29,071 bases of DNA from a bacterium (GCA_030647845.1 JAUSIO010000046.1:1-29071); one strand, 5' to 3'; numbered from the stretch's first letter, positions 22,244 through 28,784 are shown. Notes: a model not told the origin generated them from the letters alone. Numbers and translations: made by a program.

Positions 22244-22314
22244 TCGGGCTGCCGGGAATTGAACCCGGTCTACATGCACCCCATGCATGTGTACTGCCGG
22301 TATACTACAGCCCG
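22244..22314 (-). tRNA. tRNA-Pro, anticodon GGG
   Basis: A 71-nt cloverleaf can be drawn fully. The acceptor pairs CGGGCTG with CAGCCCG, discriminator A. The D arm is GTAT/GTAC with GG in the loop. The anticodon arm is CATGC/GCATG with the loop ATGGGGT, anticodon GGG, reading CCC/CCU proline codons. The variable loop is TAGA. The T arm is CCGGG/CCCGG with loop TTCAATT. CCA is not encoded and must be added. It lies 12 nt downstream of a 44-bp palindrome and follows the exonuclease gene on the same strand. Confidence 0.92.
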
Positions 22315-22325
22315 CTTTCAAGCGG

Positions 22326-22369
22326 TCCCATAGGACGGACCTATGTATACATAGGTCCGTCCTATGGGA
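22326..22369. repeat. 44-bp perfect palindrome, family D (double copy)
   Basis: TCCCATAGGACGGACCTATG begins a 22-nt arm (22326-22347) that is exactly the reverse complement of the next 22 nt. Each half contains the CATAGG-N5-CCTATG unit found singly at 24156-24176. It fills almost all the space between the exonuclease stop and tRNA-Pro. Confidence 0.85.
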
Positions 22370-22373
22370 ACAC

Positions 22374-22970
22374 CTATTTCCACGGTATTGCAAATTGCTC
22401 AAACTCCGGCAGGAGTTTTTTGTCATACAAAAGCCGTGAGATTACCTCGGCGTGGCTCTTGGCACCGGTCAAAGCGTTGTGTGGCTCGGGCTCGTCGGGG
22501 ATGCCGCAGTAGTTGAGCACCGCGTCGAGGTTAAGACTAGAATGCTTTTTTGCAGGGTCGACCGGGGGGGTCAGTCCCCTCTTGACCATATGCATGTAGC
22601 ACAGCGTGTGCGTGTCGAGGGTGCGGTGTGCAAACGGCCAGTCGGTGTGCCCTGCGCGCCCCGCGGCGGCCTTCAAAAAATCGCGGTCGAAGGAGACATT
22701 CTGCCCCGCCAATGTGCGCTCGTCTGCCGCCAGTGCAAATGCGATAAACTTGTGCACCAAGTCGGCCTCGCTCTGCCTCTGTGGGCTGGTTATCTCTCGG
22801 TCGCTCTGGCCGTGTATGGCGGTTGCCTCTTGCTCGATATGGGCACCGTCCCAGATGCGGCACTCTTCGTAGAATTGCTTTTCGGGGTGTGCAAAGTCAA
22901 TCGCGCCAACACTTATGATAGAGTTTTTTTGATAATCTACCCCGCTACTTTCGACATCAACGACCAGCAT
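22374..22970 (-). CDS. DEDDh-like 3'-5' exonuclease, last Asp replaced by Gly
   Basis: A 198-residue exonuclease-fold (DnaQ/RNase T-like) protein. The first motif VVDVESSGVD supplies Asp5 and Glu7, and NVSFDRDFL the middle Asp. Motif III should read HxAxxD, but here it is HNALTG, with Gly (GGT) instead of Asp five residues after the His. The remaining fold, including RTLDTHTLCYMHM and SSLNLDAVLNYCGI, is normal. Activity is therefore uncertain; some related families also vary here. TGTTATACT, an extended -10, ends 6 nt before ATG 22970, divergent from rpmA. Downstream on the same strand are the palindrome and tRNA-Pro. Confidence 0.85.
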   Translation of the reverse strand: MLVVDVESSGVDYQKNSIISVGAIDFAHPEKQFYEECRIWDGAHIEQEATAIHGQSDREITSPQRQSEADLVHKFIAFALAADERTLAGQNVSFDRDFLKAAAGRAGHTDWPFAHRTLDTHTLCYMHMVKRGLTPPVDPAKKHSSLNLDAVLNYCGIPDEPEPHNALTGAKSHAEVISRLLYDKKLLPEFEQFAIPWK

Positions 22971-23033
22971 ACAGCTAGTATAACAAACTTGGAAGACTTG
23001 CTCAAAATTGGCTTATTTGGTAGTGTCTGGAGC
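22971..23033. promoter_or_regulatory. Divergent promoter region, exonuclease and rpmA
   Basis: On the minus strand TATACT (22982-22977, with upstream TG) ends 6 nt before the exonuclease ATG. On the plus strand TGGTAGTGT (hexamer 23021-23026) ends 7 nt before the rpmA ATG. Only 63 bp separate the two starts. Confidence 0.55.
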
Positions 23034-23312
23034 ATGGCACATAAAAAAGCAGGCGGCTCGGCAAAAAACCTCAATGACTCAAACCCAAAATACCTAGGGG
23101 TTAAGCTCTATGCGGGTGAGAGGGCGCAAAAAGGCAGTGTTATTGTCCGCCAGAGGGGCACGGCGATGATGCCGGGCAAAAATGTCGGCCTCGGCCGCGA
23201 CCATACCCTATTTGCGCTCCAAGACGGCATCGTTGCCTTCCGTAATGTCCGCAAAACAAATTTCAACGGCCGCAAGGTCATCCGCTCCGCGGTGGATGTC
23301 GTAGTGCAATAA
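23034..23312 (+). CDS. rpmA: 50S ribosomal protein bL27
   Basis: bL27 binds near the peptidyl-transferase centre and helps place the tRNA acceptor ends. The 92 residues are a full-length bL27, starting MAHKKAGGSAKN and including GVKLYAGERAQKGSVIVRQRG and GKNVGLGRDHTLFALQDGIV. There is no cleavable N-terminal extension of the Firmicutes type. The start is fixed by that N-terminus; the longer upstream frame is exonuclease antisense. The usual partner rplU is absent next to it, and no promoter with a leader is seen, only a box 7 nt before the ATG. The 3' end lies 7 bp from the convergent membrane-protein stop. Confidence 0.96.
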   Translation: MAHKKAGGSAKNLNDSNPKYLGVKLYAGERAQKGSVIVRQRGTAMMPGKNVGLGRDHTLFALQDGIVAFRNVRKTNFNGRKVIRSAVDVVVQ

Positions 23313-23319
23313 ATAAGTA

Positions 23320-23706
23320 TCAAAGCACAATAAGATACACAAGAAACCCCAACAGCCCCAGCTGGATTGTTGGGGCGAGACCGATGCTTAAGAATTGGAT
23401 AAGGGGCATGTACTCGTTGTACGCCCAGCGGCCAGTGTGGAGCGCATATAATTCGATAAATATTGAGACCACGACGCCGAGCGGGATGATGAGCCATATT
23501 CTCTTGCGGAAAAAATCCCAGTAGAGAAAAGGGATTGCAAGCAGAGTAAGAATTATTGCATCGCCCACTGATGCGCGCAGGAGAATATATTTGGTGATAG
23601 GTGCGCTCTGATAGCTCGCGTAGAGAAATACGTGCGCATTTTCCCACACTATATTTAACCCCAGCGAAAGTAGAAAAACCCAGAGTAGTTTTAAGAAACT
23701 GGACAT
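23320..23706 (-). CDS. Small polytopic membrane protein, unknown
   Basis: A 128-residue protein with four hydrophobic segments: about residues 5-20, 40-65, 70-90 and 104-128. It has few charges, mostly at loops (FRKR near residue 66, ELYALHTGRWAYNEY near 85-99). The conserved Trp/Tyr-rich loop suggests a real family, but I cannot name it. Its ATG overlaps the rplI stop by one base (TAATG), so translation is probably coupled to L9 production. No ribosomal function follows from that. Confidence 0.7.
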   Translation of the reverse strand: MSSFLKLLWVFLLSLGLNIVWENAHVFLYASYQSAPITKYILLRASVGDAIILTLLAIPFLYWDFFRKRIWLIIPLGVVVSIFIELYALHTGRWAYNEYMPLIQFLSIGLAPTIQLGLLGFLVYLIVL

Positions 23707-24149
23707 TATGCAGCAACAACTATTACACCCATTTCTACTTTTACGTTTTTGCTCGAAAGTAAAACGGGATGCTCCCCCACTGTTTTGATTGGCTCGGGGA
23801 ACAAGATTGCCTCGTCGGGCACCTGTAGCGCATGTTCGACAAGAACCGCTTTTACAACGTCTTTTGCGCTGATGCTTTTAAACAATCCGCCTTTTTCTGT
23901 TGCGCGCGCCGTGATTGAGATTTTTTTGCCTTTGAGTGACTGCACTTTTTGGTCTAATACTTCTGCCTCGGCACGCTGTGCTTCTTCCTGCACTTTTCTG
24001 TGTGTTTCGATTTGTTTTATTTTTTCCTCCGTCGCAGGTTCGGCAAGTTTTTGCGGAAAAAGAAAGTTTACCGCGTACCCGTCGGCAACGTTCTTTACTT
24101 CGTTGTGCTGACCCACACCACGCACATCTTTGAGTAGTATGACTTTCAT
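23706..24149 (-). CDS. rplI: 50S ribosomal protein bL9
   Basis: bL9 is the elongated L1-stalk-side protein that limits frameshifting. The 147 residues show the N-terminal RNA-binding signature MKVILLKDVRGVGQHNEVKNVADGYAVNFLFPQKLA, the long connecting helix (EEKIKQIETHRKVQEEAQRAEAE), and the C-terminal domain. bL9 is reported missing from some CPR lineages, so its presence helps placement. The family D palindrome occupies the gap to ctpA upstream. That palindrome supplies TATGTA ending 6 nt before the ATG, and no Shine-Dalgarno sequence is present. The next gene overlaps its stop. Confidence 0.96.
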   Translation of the reverse strand: MKVILLKDVRGVGQHNEVKNVADGYAVNFLFPQKLAEPATEEKIKQIETHRKVQEEAQRAEAEVLDQKVQSLKGKKISITARATEKGGLFKSISAKDVVKAVLVEHALQVPDEAILFPEPIKTVGEHPVLLSSKNVKVEMGVIVVAA

Positions 24150-24155
24150 AGTAAC

Positions 24156-24176
24156 TACATAGGTCCGTCCTATGTA
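24156..24176. repeat. Palindromic element family D, single copy
   Basis: TACATAGG (24156-24163), 5-nt loop TCCGT, CCTATGTA (24169-24176). It fills most of the 27-bp gap between ctpA and rplI. On the minus strand it provides a TATGTA box at the leaderless distance from the rplI ATG. Confidence 0.75.
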
Positions 24177-25439
24177 TTAATTATTCAGTAAGTAGATAAC
24201 TGCGGTGTCGGTTTGAGGGTCCTTGCCTGCCTTGCGGTCTGCCTCACTACGCTCAGCAGCAATGTCGGGCGTAAGTCCACCATCGGAGATTGAGATGCCG
24301 TTTGGTGTCAGCCAACGCGCGATGGTGACTTTGAGCTCGGCGCCTCCGCCGAGGTCCATCAGCTGTTGTACCGAGCCTTTTCCAAAGGTGCGCACGCCGA
24401 CCAGCCTGGCAACGGTATGTTGCTGCAGCGCACCAGCTAAAATCTCGGATGCCGATGCAGACCCTTGGTCGATGAGGATTGCCATTTTGAAGTTTTTGTT
24501 ACCCGAGAAAATATTATACCCCAAGCTACGATGTACAACATTGTTTTGTTTGCCTGCCTGCGCAGGCAGGCCCTTGAAGTCCTCGGTGACCACCGTGCTC
24601 CCGACAGGCAAGAAGTAGCTCGCCATGTTGACCGCCGCCTCGAGGTAACCGCCCGGGTTGCCACGCACGTCGAGCAAGAGTTTAGTGTCGCCGGATTGCA
24701 CAAACTGCCGCAGTGCATCGCGGAAGAGGTCTACAGAATTTTCGGAAAAACTGTACAGCTCTATCACAAAGATACCATCGTCGCGCTTGTAGGAATTGAT
24801 GATAGGGATGTTGATAGTGTCACGCACGACCGAGATAGTGAGTAGTTTCGTTTCTCCCGGGCGGGACAGAACAAGACTAACCGCAGTGCCCTTTGGGCCG
24901 CGGATAAGCTTAACTGCTTCGGTAACCGAAAGGCCGTCAGTGGTAGTCGTAGCAATTTGCAAAATGAGGTCACCACTGCGAATGCCGGCCGCCGCGGCCG
25001 GCGTACCCTTGAGTGGCGAGACGACCGTGAGTTGCCCCTTTGCGTTGTGGTCGATTTGCATACCAACGCCACCAAAAGAGCCGCTGATATCTTCCTGAAA
25101 AATCTGTGCGTCCGACGGCGGCAAAAAGACCGTATAGGGGTCACCAAAACTCTCCGTGAGACCGGCGATCGCTCCGTAGATTTGTTTTTCTTTTGTAGGA
25201 AAGGTACTTGACGTATGCGCCACGATAAAATTTTGGTTGAGTAAACTATACGCTTCCCAGAACTGGGTCATATCAACATCTTGGGGCTGGGTCGCACTGC
25301 CTACCGCAAACGTAGTAGTTCCACTGGCCGCAGAAACAACGTTTTGCTGTCGCAGCGTATTACCCGCATAGATACCACCCCCAAATGCACAAGCGAGAGC
25401 TATCAAAACACCGACTGCCTGTAGTTGCGTTTTCCTCAT
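24177..25439 (-). CDS. ctpA: C-terminal processing peptidase, S41 family with PDZ domain
   Basis: An exported serine protease that trims or degrades envelope proteins. The 420 residues have an N-terminal anchor/signal segment (about 5-25) and a PDZ domain (SFGGVGMQIDHNAKGQLTVV to about residue 200). The S41 core follows. The nucleophile lies in the GSASASE motif at 326-332, and the general-base Lys is Lys354 in FGKGSVQ. The family C palindrome (24553-24570) encodes LPAQAG at 291-296, in a loop between the core strands. TGGTATACT, an extended -10, ends 7 nt before ATG 25439, divergent from corA. rplI lies downstream on the same strand. Confidence 0.94.
   Translation of the reverse strand: MRKTQLQAVGVLIALACAFGGGIYAGNTLRQQNVVSAASGTTTFAVGSATQPQDVDMTQFWEAYSLLNQNFIVAHTSSTFPTKEKQIYGAIAGLTESFGDPYTVFLPPSDAQIFQEDISGSFGGVGMQIDHNAKGQLTVVSPLKGTPAAAAGIRSGDLILQIATTTTDGLSVTEAVKLIRGPKGTAVSLVLSRPGETKLLTISVVRDTINIPIINSYKRDDGIFVIELYSFSENSVDLFRDALRQFVQSGDTKLLLDVRGNPGGYLEAAVNMASYFLPVGSTVVTEDFKGLPAQAGKQNNVVHRSLGYNIFSGNKNFKMAILIDQGSASASEILAGALQQHTVARLVGVRTFGKGSVQQLMDLGGGAELKVTIARWLTPNGISISDGGLTPDIAAERSEADRKAGKDPQTDTAVIYLLNN
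24553..24570. repeat. Palindromic element family C inside ctpA
   Basis: CCTGCCTGC/GCAGGCAGG, a perfect 18-bp palindrome, read on the minus strand in frame as L-P-A-Q-A-G. Confidence 0.75.
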
Positions 25440-25446
25440 GTGATAG

Positions 25447-25487
25447 AGTATACCATAGAGACAAAAAACTGGTGGTATACTTTTTGT
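25447..25487. promoter_or_regulatory. Divergent extended -10 promoters, ctpA and corA
   Basis: Both promoters are TGGTATACT. For ctpA the hexamer is 25452-25447, 7 nt before its ATG. For corA it is 25476-25481, 6 nt before ATG 25488. The corA box rules out the longer upstream frame from 25425. Confidence 0.65.
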
Positions 25488-26399
25488 ATGGTTACAAGAT
25501 ACGTGCGCAGAAACGTGACATGGGTCGACTGCGTTTCACCCACGCAGACAGAAGTGCGCGCCTTGATGCGCGAGTTTGATATCGACCCGTTGATAGCAGA
25601 GGAGTTGCTACTCCCCTCCTACAAGCCAAAGGTAGAGCGTCGGGAGAGCATCATTTATGTTATATTGCGCTTCCCGCTTTTGCGCGGCGCAAACCGGTCG
25701 CCAGAGCAAGAAGTCGACTTCGTCATCGGCAAACAATTTTTGATTACTACGCGATACGAGCAAATCGACCCGCTCCATTTGTTTGCAAAAGCGTTTGAGG
25801 TCGAGGCGGTGCTCGGACACGACAATACTACAACCCACGGCGGACATTTATTTGTCGCGATGGTTGCAAACCTCTACCGCGCTTTGACCAACAGTTGCGA
25901 CATCGTAAACCAGCGCTTGCACGACATCGAAGAACACATTTTTAAAGGCGATGAAAAGCGCATGGTGGCACAGCTCTCCCAAGTGGGGCGCACGATACAT
26001 GACTTCCGTCAGACACTCGTGCCCCACGATGAGATGCTTAAATCCTTGGAGCCCACGGGTACCCGCTTTTTTGGTCCTGAATTTTCCTACCATGTGCGCG
26101 ACTTAGTCGGTACGTACGAGCGCATCGAGCGCACGCTTGGTAACTTGCACGACTCGCTCAACGAATTGAGAGAGACAAACAACTCGCTCCTGTCGACCAA
26201 GCAAAACGAGATTATGAAGACGCTCACCGTGCTTGCGTTCTTCTTCTTCCCGCTTACCCTTATAACCAGCCTGTTTGGGATGAATACGGAACACATCCCG
26301 CTAGCCGATAATCCGTACGACTTTTGGATAGTGTCTGGGGGTATGCTGATTACCGCCCTGGGTTGCTTCCTCTACTTCAAACACAAAGATTGGTTATAA
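25488..26399 (+). CDS. corA: CorA-family magnesium/divalent-cation channel
   Basis: CorA forms a pentameric inner-membrane Mg2+ channel. The 303 residues consist of a large cytoplasmic alpha/beta funnel and long helices (RRESIIYVILRFPLL, the stretch from LYRALTNSCDIVNQRLHDIEEHIF on), followed by two C-terminal hydrophobic segments. The selectivity motif GMN is at 264-266, directly after the first helix. The C-terminus ends in basic residues (KHKDWL). ATG 25488 is chosen for the 6-nt spaced -10 box. The last codons of corA include the TATAAT of the cysS promoter. Confidence 0.93.
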   Translation: MVTRYVRRNVTWVDCVSPTQTEVRALMREFDIDPLIAEELLLPSYKPKVERRESIIYVILRFPLLRGANRSPEQEVDFVIGKQFLITTRYEQIDPLHLFAKAFEVEAVLGHDNTTTHGGHLFVAMVANLYRALTNSCDIVNQRLHDIEEHIFKGDEKRMVAQLSQVGRTIHDFRQTLVPHDEMLKSLEPTGTRFFGPEFSYHVRDLVGTYERIERTLGNLHDSLNELRETNNSLLSTKQNEIMKTLTVLAFFFFPLTLITSLFGMNTEHIPLADNPYDFWIVSGGMLITALGCFLYFKHKDWL

Positions 26400-26406
26400 T
26401 AGCGGT
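26395..26406 (+). promoter_or_regulatory. cysS leaderless promoter inside the corA stop
   Basis: TATAAT (26395-26400) overlaps the corA stop codon and ends exactly 6 nt before the cysS ATG. Confidence 0.55.
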
Positions 26407-27888
26407 ATGTTTTCATTTTTGAAGCGCTCACATCAGTCGGACCTCCCTCCACTACAACTCCACAACACGCTCTCGGGTCGCTTAGAAGTATTCGAGCCGC
26501 TTGGCCCTAGCGTCAAGATATATAACTGCGGCCCAACCGCCTACGACGAGCAACATATCGGCAACTTGTTTCCCCCGGTCGTGGCAAACGTGCTCCATCG
26601 TACACTAGAGGCATGGGGCTACCAGGTAGAGGAAGTAAATAATATCACCGACTTTGGCCACCTCTCCGAAGATGAAGAAAGCGAGGACAAAATGACCCGC
26701 GGCCTCAAACGCGAGGGCAAGACACTCACGCTTGCCAATATGCGGTGGCTTGCCGAAAAATATGCAGAACTTTTTTTTGCCGACTTACCCGAGGTGGGCA
26801 TCAACCCAAAGGCGGTGCGCTACCCGCGTGCCAGCGACTATATTGCCGAGCAAATTGCAGTAGTCAAAACGCTAGAGCAAAAAGAGTACGCCTACCGCAC
26901 GAGCGATGGCGTATATTTTGACACGTCGCGTTTTTCGGGTTATGGCAAACTAGGGTCAGTCAACCTACAAGGGCAGAGGGCAGGAGCACGTGTGCAAGAA
27001 AACATGGAAAAACGGACGCCGTTTGACTTTGCACTGTGGAAGCTTGATAAAAAGCTCGGGTGGAAATCGCCGTGGGGCTTGGGCTTCCCCGGTTGGCATA
27101 CCGAGTGCGTCGCGATGATATTTACTCTCCTGGGCAGACAGATTGACATCCATATGGGAGGCGTCGACCTTATCCCGACACACCACAACAACGAGATAGC
27201 GCAGGCAGAGGCGCTGACCGGCAAGCAATTTGTGCGCTACTGGATACACAATGCGCATATCACTATCGAGGGCAAGAAGGTATCGAAGTCGCTCGGTAAC
27301 ACGGTGTACCTACATAATCTAGCCGACCGTGGGCTATCGCCACGCGCTCTGCGGTACTGGTTTTTGACCGGTCACTACCGCGCGCCTATGAACTTTACGT
27401 GGGACGCGATAGAGGGCGCCAATACGGCACTGGGGCGGCTACAGCGTGCGTACTTGGAATTACACGGAGCGAAAGGCGACGCCTTGAGGAGCCCTGGTTT
27501 AAGGCGTCGCCTTGACACAGAAAGTAACGCGAAAGAAAAACTTTTTGTGGAAGACTTTTATGCTGCAATCGCTGATGATCTAAATACACCACGAGCGCTT
27601 GCGTTGCTCTGGGATGCGATAAAAAATAAAACCGTCTCACAGGCAACAGTTGCAAAAGCCGACCAAATTTTGGGGCTTGGGCTCGCCGAAAACCGCCCAA
27701 TGGCAAAACTCTCTGTTATTGCGGCATCCGACTTGCCAGAAGAAGTACAAAAACTCCTAGCCGAGCGCGAAGCTGCGCGACTTGCAAAAGACTTTGCCGC
27801 CTCCGATGTACTGCGCGACCAAATCGAAACAATGGGGTACGAAATCAAAGATACTCCAAGCGGCACAAAAATAACGACAAAAAGCTAA
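26407..27888 (+). CDS. cysS: Cysteine--tRNA ligase with an in-frame palindrome
   Basis: CysRS charges tRNA-Cys. The 493 residues show the zinc ligand Cys41 in NCGPTAYDEQ, the HIGN signature at 50-53 and the KVSKS loop at 291-295, all intact. GGVDLIPTHHNNEIAQAEA and FALWKLDKK are family motifs. A family A palindrome (27473-27513) adds GDALRSPGLRRRL around residues 357-369, after the catalytic domain, in the linker to the helical anticodon-binding part. The frame continues normally afterwards with FYAAIADDLNTPRALALLW. TATAAT lies 6 nt before the ATG. A terminator follows about 100 nt after the stop. Confidence 0.94.
   Translation: MFSFLKRSHQSDLPPLQLHNTLSGRLEVFEPLGPSVKIYNCGPTAYDEQHIGNLFPPVVANVLHRTLEAWGYQVEEVNNITDFGHLSEDEESEDKMTRGLKREGKTLTLANMRWLAEKYAELFFADLPEVGINPKAVRYPRASDYIAEQIAVVKTLEQKEYAYRTSDGVYFDTSRFSGYGKLGSVNLQGQRAGARVQENMEKRTPFDFALWKLDKKLGWKSPWGLGFPGWHTECVAMIFTLLGRQIDIHMGGVDLIPTHHNNEIAQAEALTGKQFVRYWIHNAHITIEGKKVSKSLGNTVYLHNLADRGLSPRALRYWFLTGHYRAPMNFTWDAIEGANTALGRLQRAYLELHGAKGDALRSPGLRRRLDTESNAKEKLFVEDFYAAIADDLNTPRALALLWDAIKNKTVSQATVAKADQILGLGLAENRPMAKLSVIAASDLPEEVQKLLAEREAARLAKDFAASDVLRDQIETMGYEIKDTPSGTKITTKS
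27473..27513. repeat. Palindromic element family A, intact copy in cysS
   Basis: AAGGCGACGCCTT (27473-27485) pairs with AAGGCGTCGCCTT (27501-27513) around GAGGAGCCCTGGTTT. The loop is the reverse complement, near-exactly, of the loop of the 18077 copy, so this copy lies in the opposite orientation. Confidence 0.8.
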
Positions 27889-27986
27889 CCTGTTGGTGCA
27901 CTATCCCACCTTTCATTTGACTTTCAAATTGAATGTCATGTGCGGTTTTTTTCATGAAGAATTGCTTGCTGTGCCATAGCAACAGA

Positions 27987-28015
27987 AGCCCAGAAAAGCC
28001 GGTTGGGCTGTTTTT
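27987..28015 (+). terminator. Rho-independent terminator downstream of cysS
   Basis: AGCCCA, an 11-nt loop, TGGGCT, then GTTTTT. Confidence 0.7.
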
Positions 28016-28119
28016 GTGATGCCTTCCTTCTTTGTTCGACCGGGGTGTTTTAACTTCGTTTGCATATAAGCAGTGTATCGCACGGACTCAAGTAGTCAAC
28101 ATTCGCGATTTCTATGCGT

Positions 28120-28138
28120 GGCAAGGTTTAACCTTGCC
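28120..28138. repeat. Palindromic element family B-like, upstream of truncated dnaB
   Basis: GGCAAGGTT-T-AACCTTGCC, a 9-bp perfect stem. It shares the AGGTTTAACCT core with the copies at 8427 and 28423. It lies just outside the left end of the duplicated dnaB segment. Confidence 0.7.
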
Positions 28139-28146
28139 GTAGGCTT

Positions 28147-28375
28147 AAAGTCCTATATTAGCGAAGTTGGCGAAAAAAGTTGAGGTGGTATTCTTGGAGT
28201 ATGGCAGTGAGAAAAGAAAAAGGGTTGCGTGTTCCGCCGAGGGCGAATGAGTCAGAAAAGGCACTCTTAGGTGCCTTGATGATACGCCCAGAAGGAATGC
28301 TCGAGGCGTTGGACTCACTTTCGCCCGATGCGTTTTACAGCGAAAAGCACCGGATTATCTACCGTGCAATGCTTG
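28147..28375 (+). repeat. dnaB 5' duplication, upstream copy
   Basis: This segment corresponds to 28843-29071 with a constant 696-bp offset. Homology to DnaB continues to about 28418. The 40 bp before the ATG are identical in the two copies. The first 75 coding nt differ at about 18 positions. The next 100 nt differ at one. Confidence 0.9.
28167..28194 (+). promoter_or_regulatory. Promoter of the truncated dnaB copy
   Basis: TTGGCG (28167-28172), a 16-nt spacer, and the extended -10 TGGTATTCT (hexamer 28189-28194) ending 6 nt before ATG 28201. The second copy has the identical arrangement. Confidence 0.55.
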
Positions 28376-28518
28376 CGCTCTATATCAAAAACGAGCCGGT
28401 GGATATCGAGAGCGTCCGTTTCCGCAGGTTTAACCTGCGATTTTATTTAGCAACCTCTACGCCAGTAAACATTTCTAAATTTTTGATACGGATTGCGTGG
28501 GAGTTTAGTTGCGACTGA
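28201..28518 (+). pseudogene. Truncated duplicate of DnaB N-terminal region
   Basis: The 105-residue frame starts like the replicative helicase DnaB: GLRVPP, then NESEKALLGALMIRPEGMLEALDSLSPDAFYSEKHRIIYRAMLALYIKNEPVDIESV, which is the N-terminal collar domain. DnaB homology stops after DIESVR (about residue 73). The rest comes from the 28423-28439 palindrome and the antisense of the coiled-coil gene. No helicase domain follows, so it is a fragment. It keeps an intact promoter and could still be expressed as a short peptide able to join or poison DnaB hexamers. That is speculation; decay is the simplest reading. Confidence 0.8.
28423..28439. repeat. Palindromic element family B at the dnaB breakpoint
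   Basis: CGCAGGTT-T-AACCTGCG. It lies exactly where homology to DnaB ends, and 3 nt beyond the stop of the coiled-coil gene on the other strand. Confidence 0.75.
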
Positions 28519-28778
28519 TAGTACTCTTCAAGCCGCTTGTCGAGAGAGGCAAAGCCAATATCTACGTCTTCCTGTAATTGATTCAGTTCCTTTCGCATTT
28601 GCTTCATTTCTTTGGTCAATTTCTCTATCTCCTCGAAAATTTCTTTTCGAGATTCTGAAAAGCCACGCGCGGTCATCGCGGCAAGCGATTCTATCGCCTC
28701 GGAGGTTTCTTTTCGAGATTCTTCGAACCCGCGTGCAACTATACCTGCGAGCGACTCTAGTGTAACTTTCTCTGCCAT
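28443..28778 (-). CDS. Coiled-coil protein with an internal 23-residue repeat
   Basis: The 111-residue protein is highly charged and predicted helical throughout. Its first half is two near-copies of a 23-residue unit: LESLAGIVARGFEESRKE.. and IESLAAMTARGFSESRKE... The second half has a Lys/Glu/Leu heptad pattern ending in LEMFTGVEVAK. Similar short coiled-coil proteins are frequent in Parcubacteria, but I know of no established function. It lies between the two dnaB copies, on the opposite strand. TGATATACT (hexamer 28790-28785) ends 6 nt before ATG 28778, so it has its own promoter. Confidence 0.8.
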   Translation of the reverse strand: MAEKVTLESLAGIVARGFEESRKETSEAIESLAAMTARGFSESRKEIFEEIEKLTKEMKQMRKELNQLQEDVDIGFASLDKRLEEYYQSQLNSHAIRIKNLEMFTGVEVAK

Positions 28779-28784
28779 GCGTGC

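Larger units (their letters stand above)
27889..28146. other. Intergenic region with terminator and palindrome
   Basis: From cysS to the first dnaB copy there is no gene. The first 100 nt contain weak stems (TTGCT/AGCAA near 27966). A terminator lies at 27987-28015 and a palindrome at 28120-28138. The rest shows no feature I can name. Confidence 0.5.

Noticed and set aside
22452..23033. Long N-terminal extension of bL27
   Set aside because: This part of the frame is antisense to the exonuclease. bL27 starts at MAHKKAGGSA, and a promoter lies just before that ATG.
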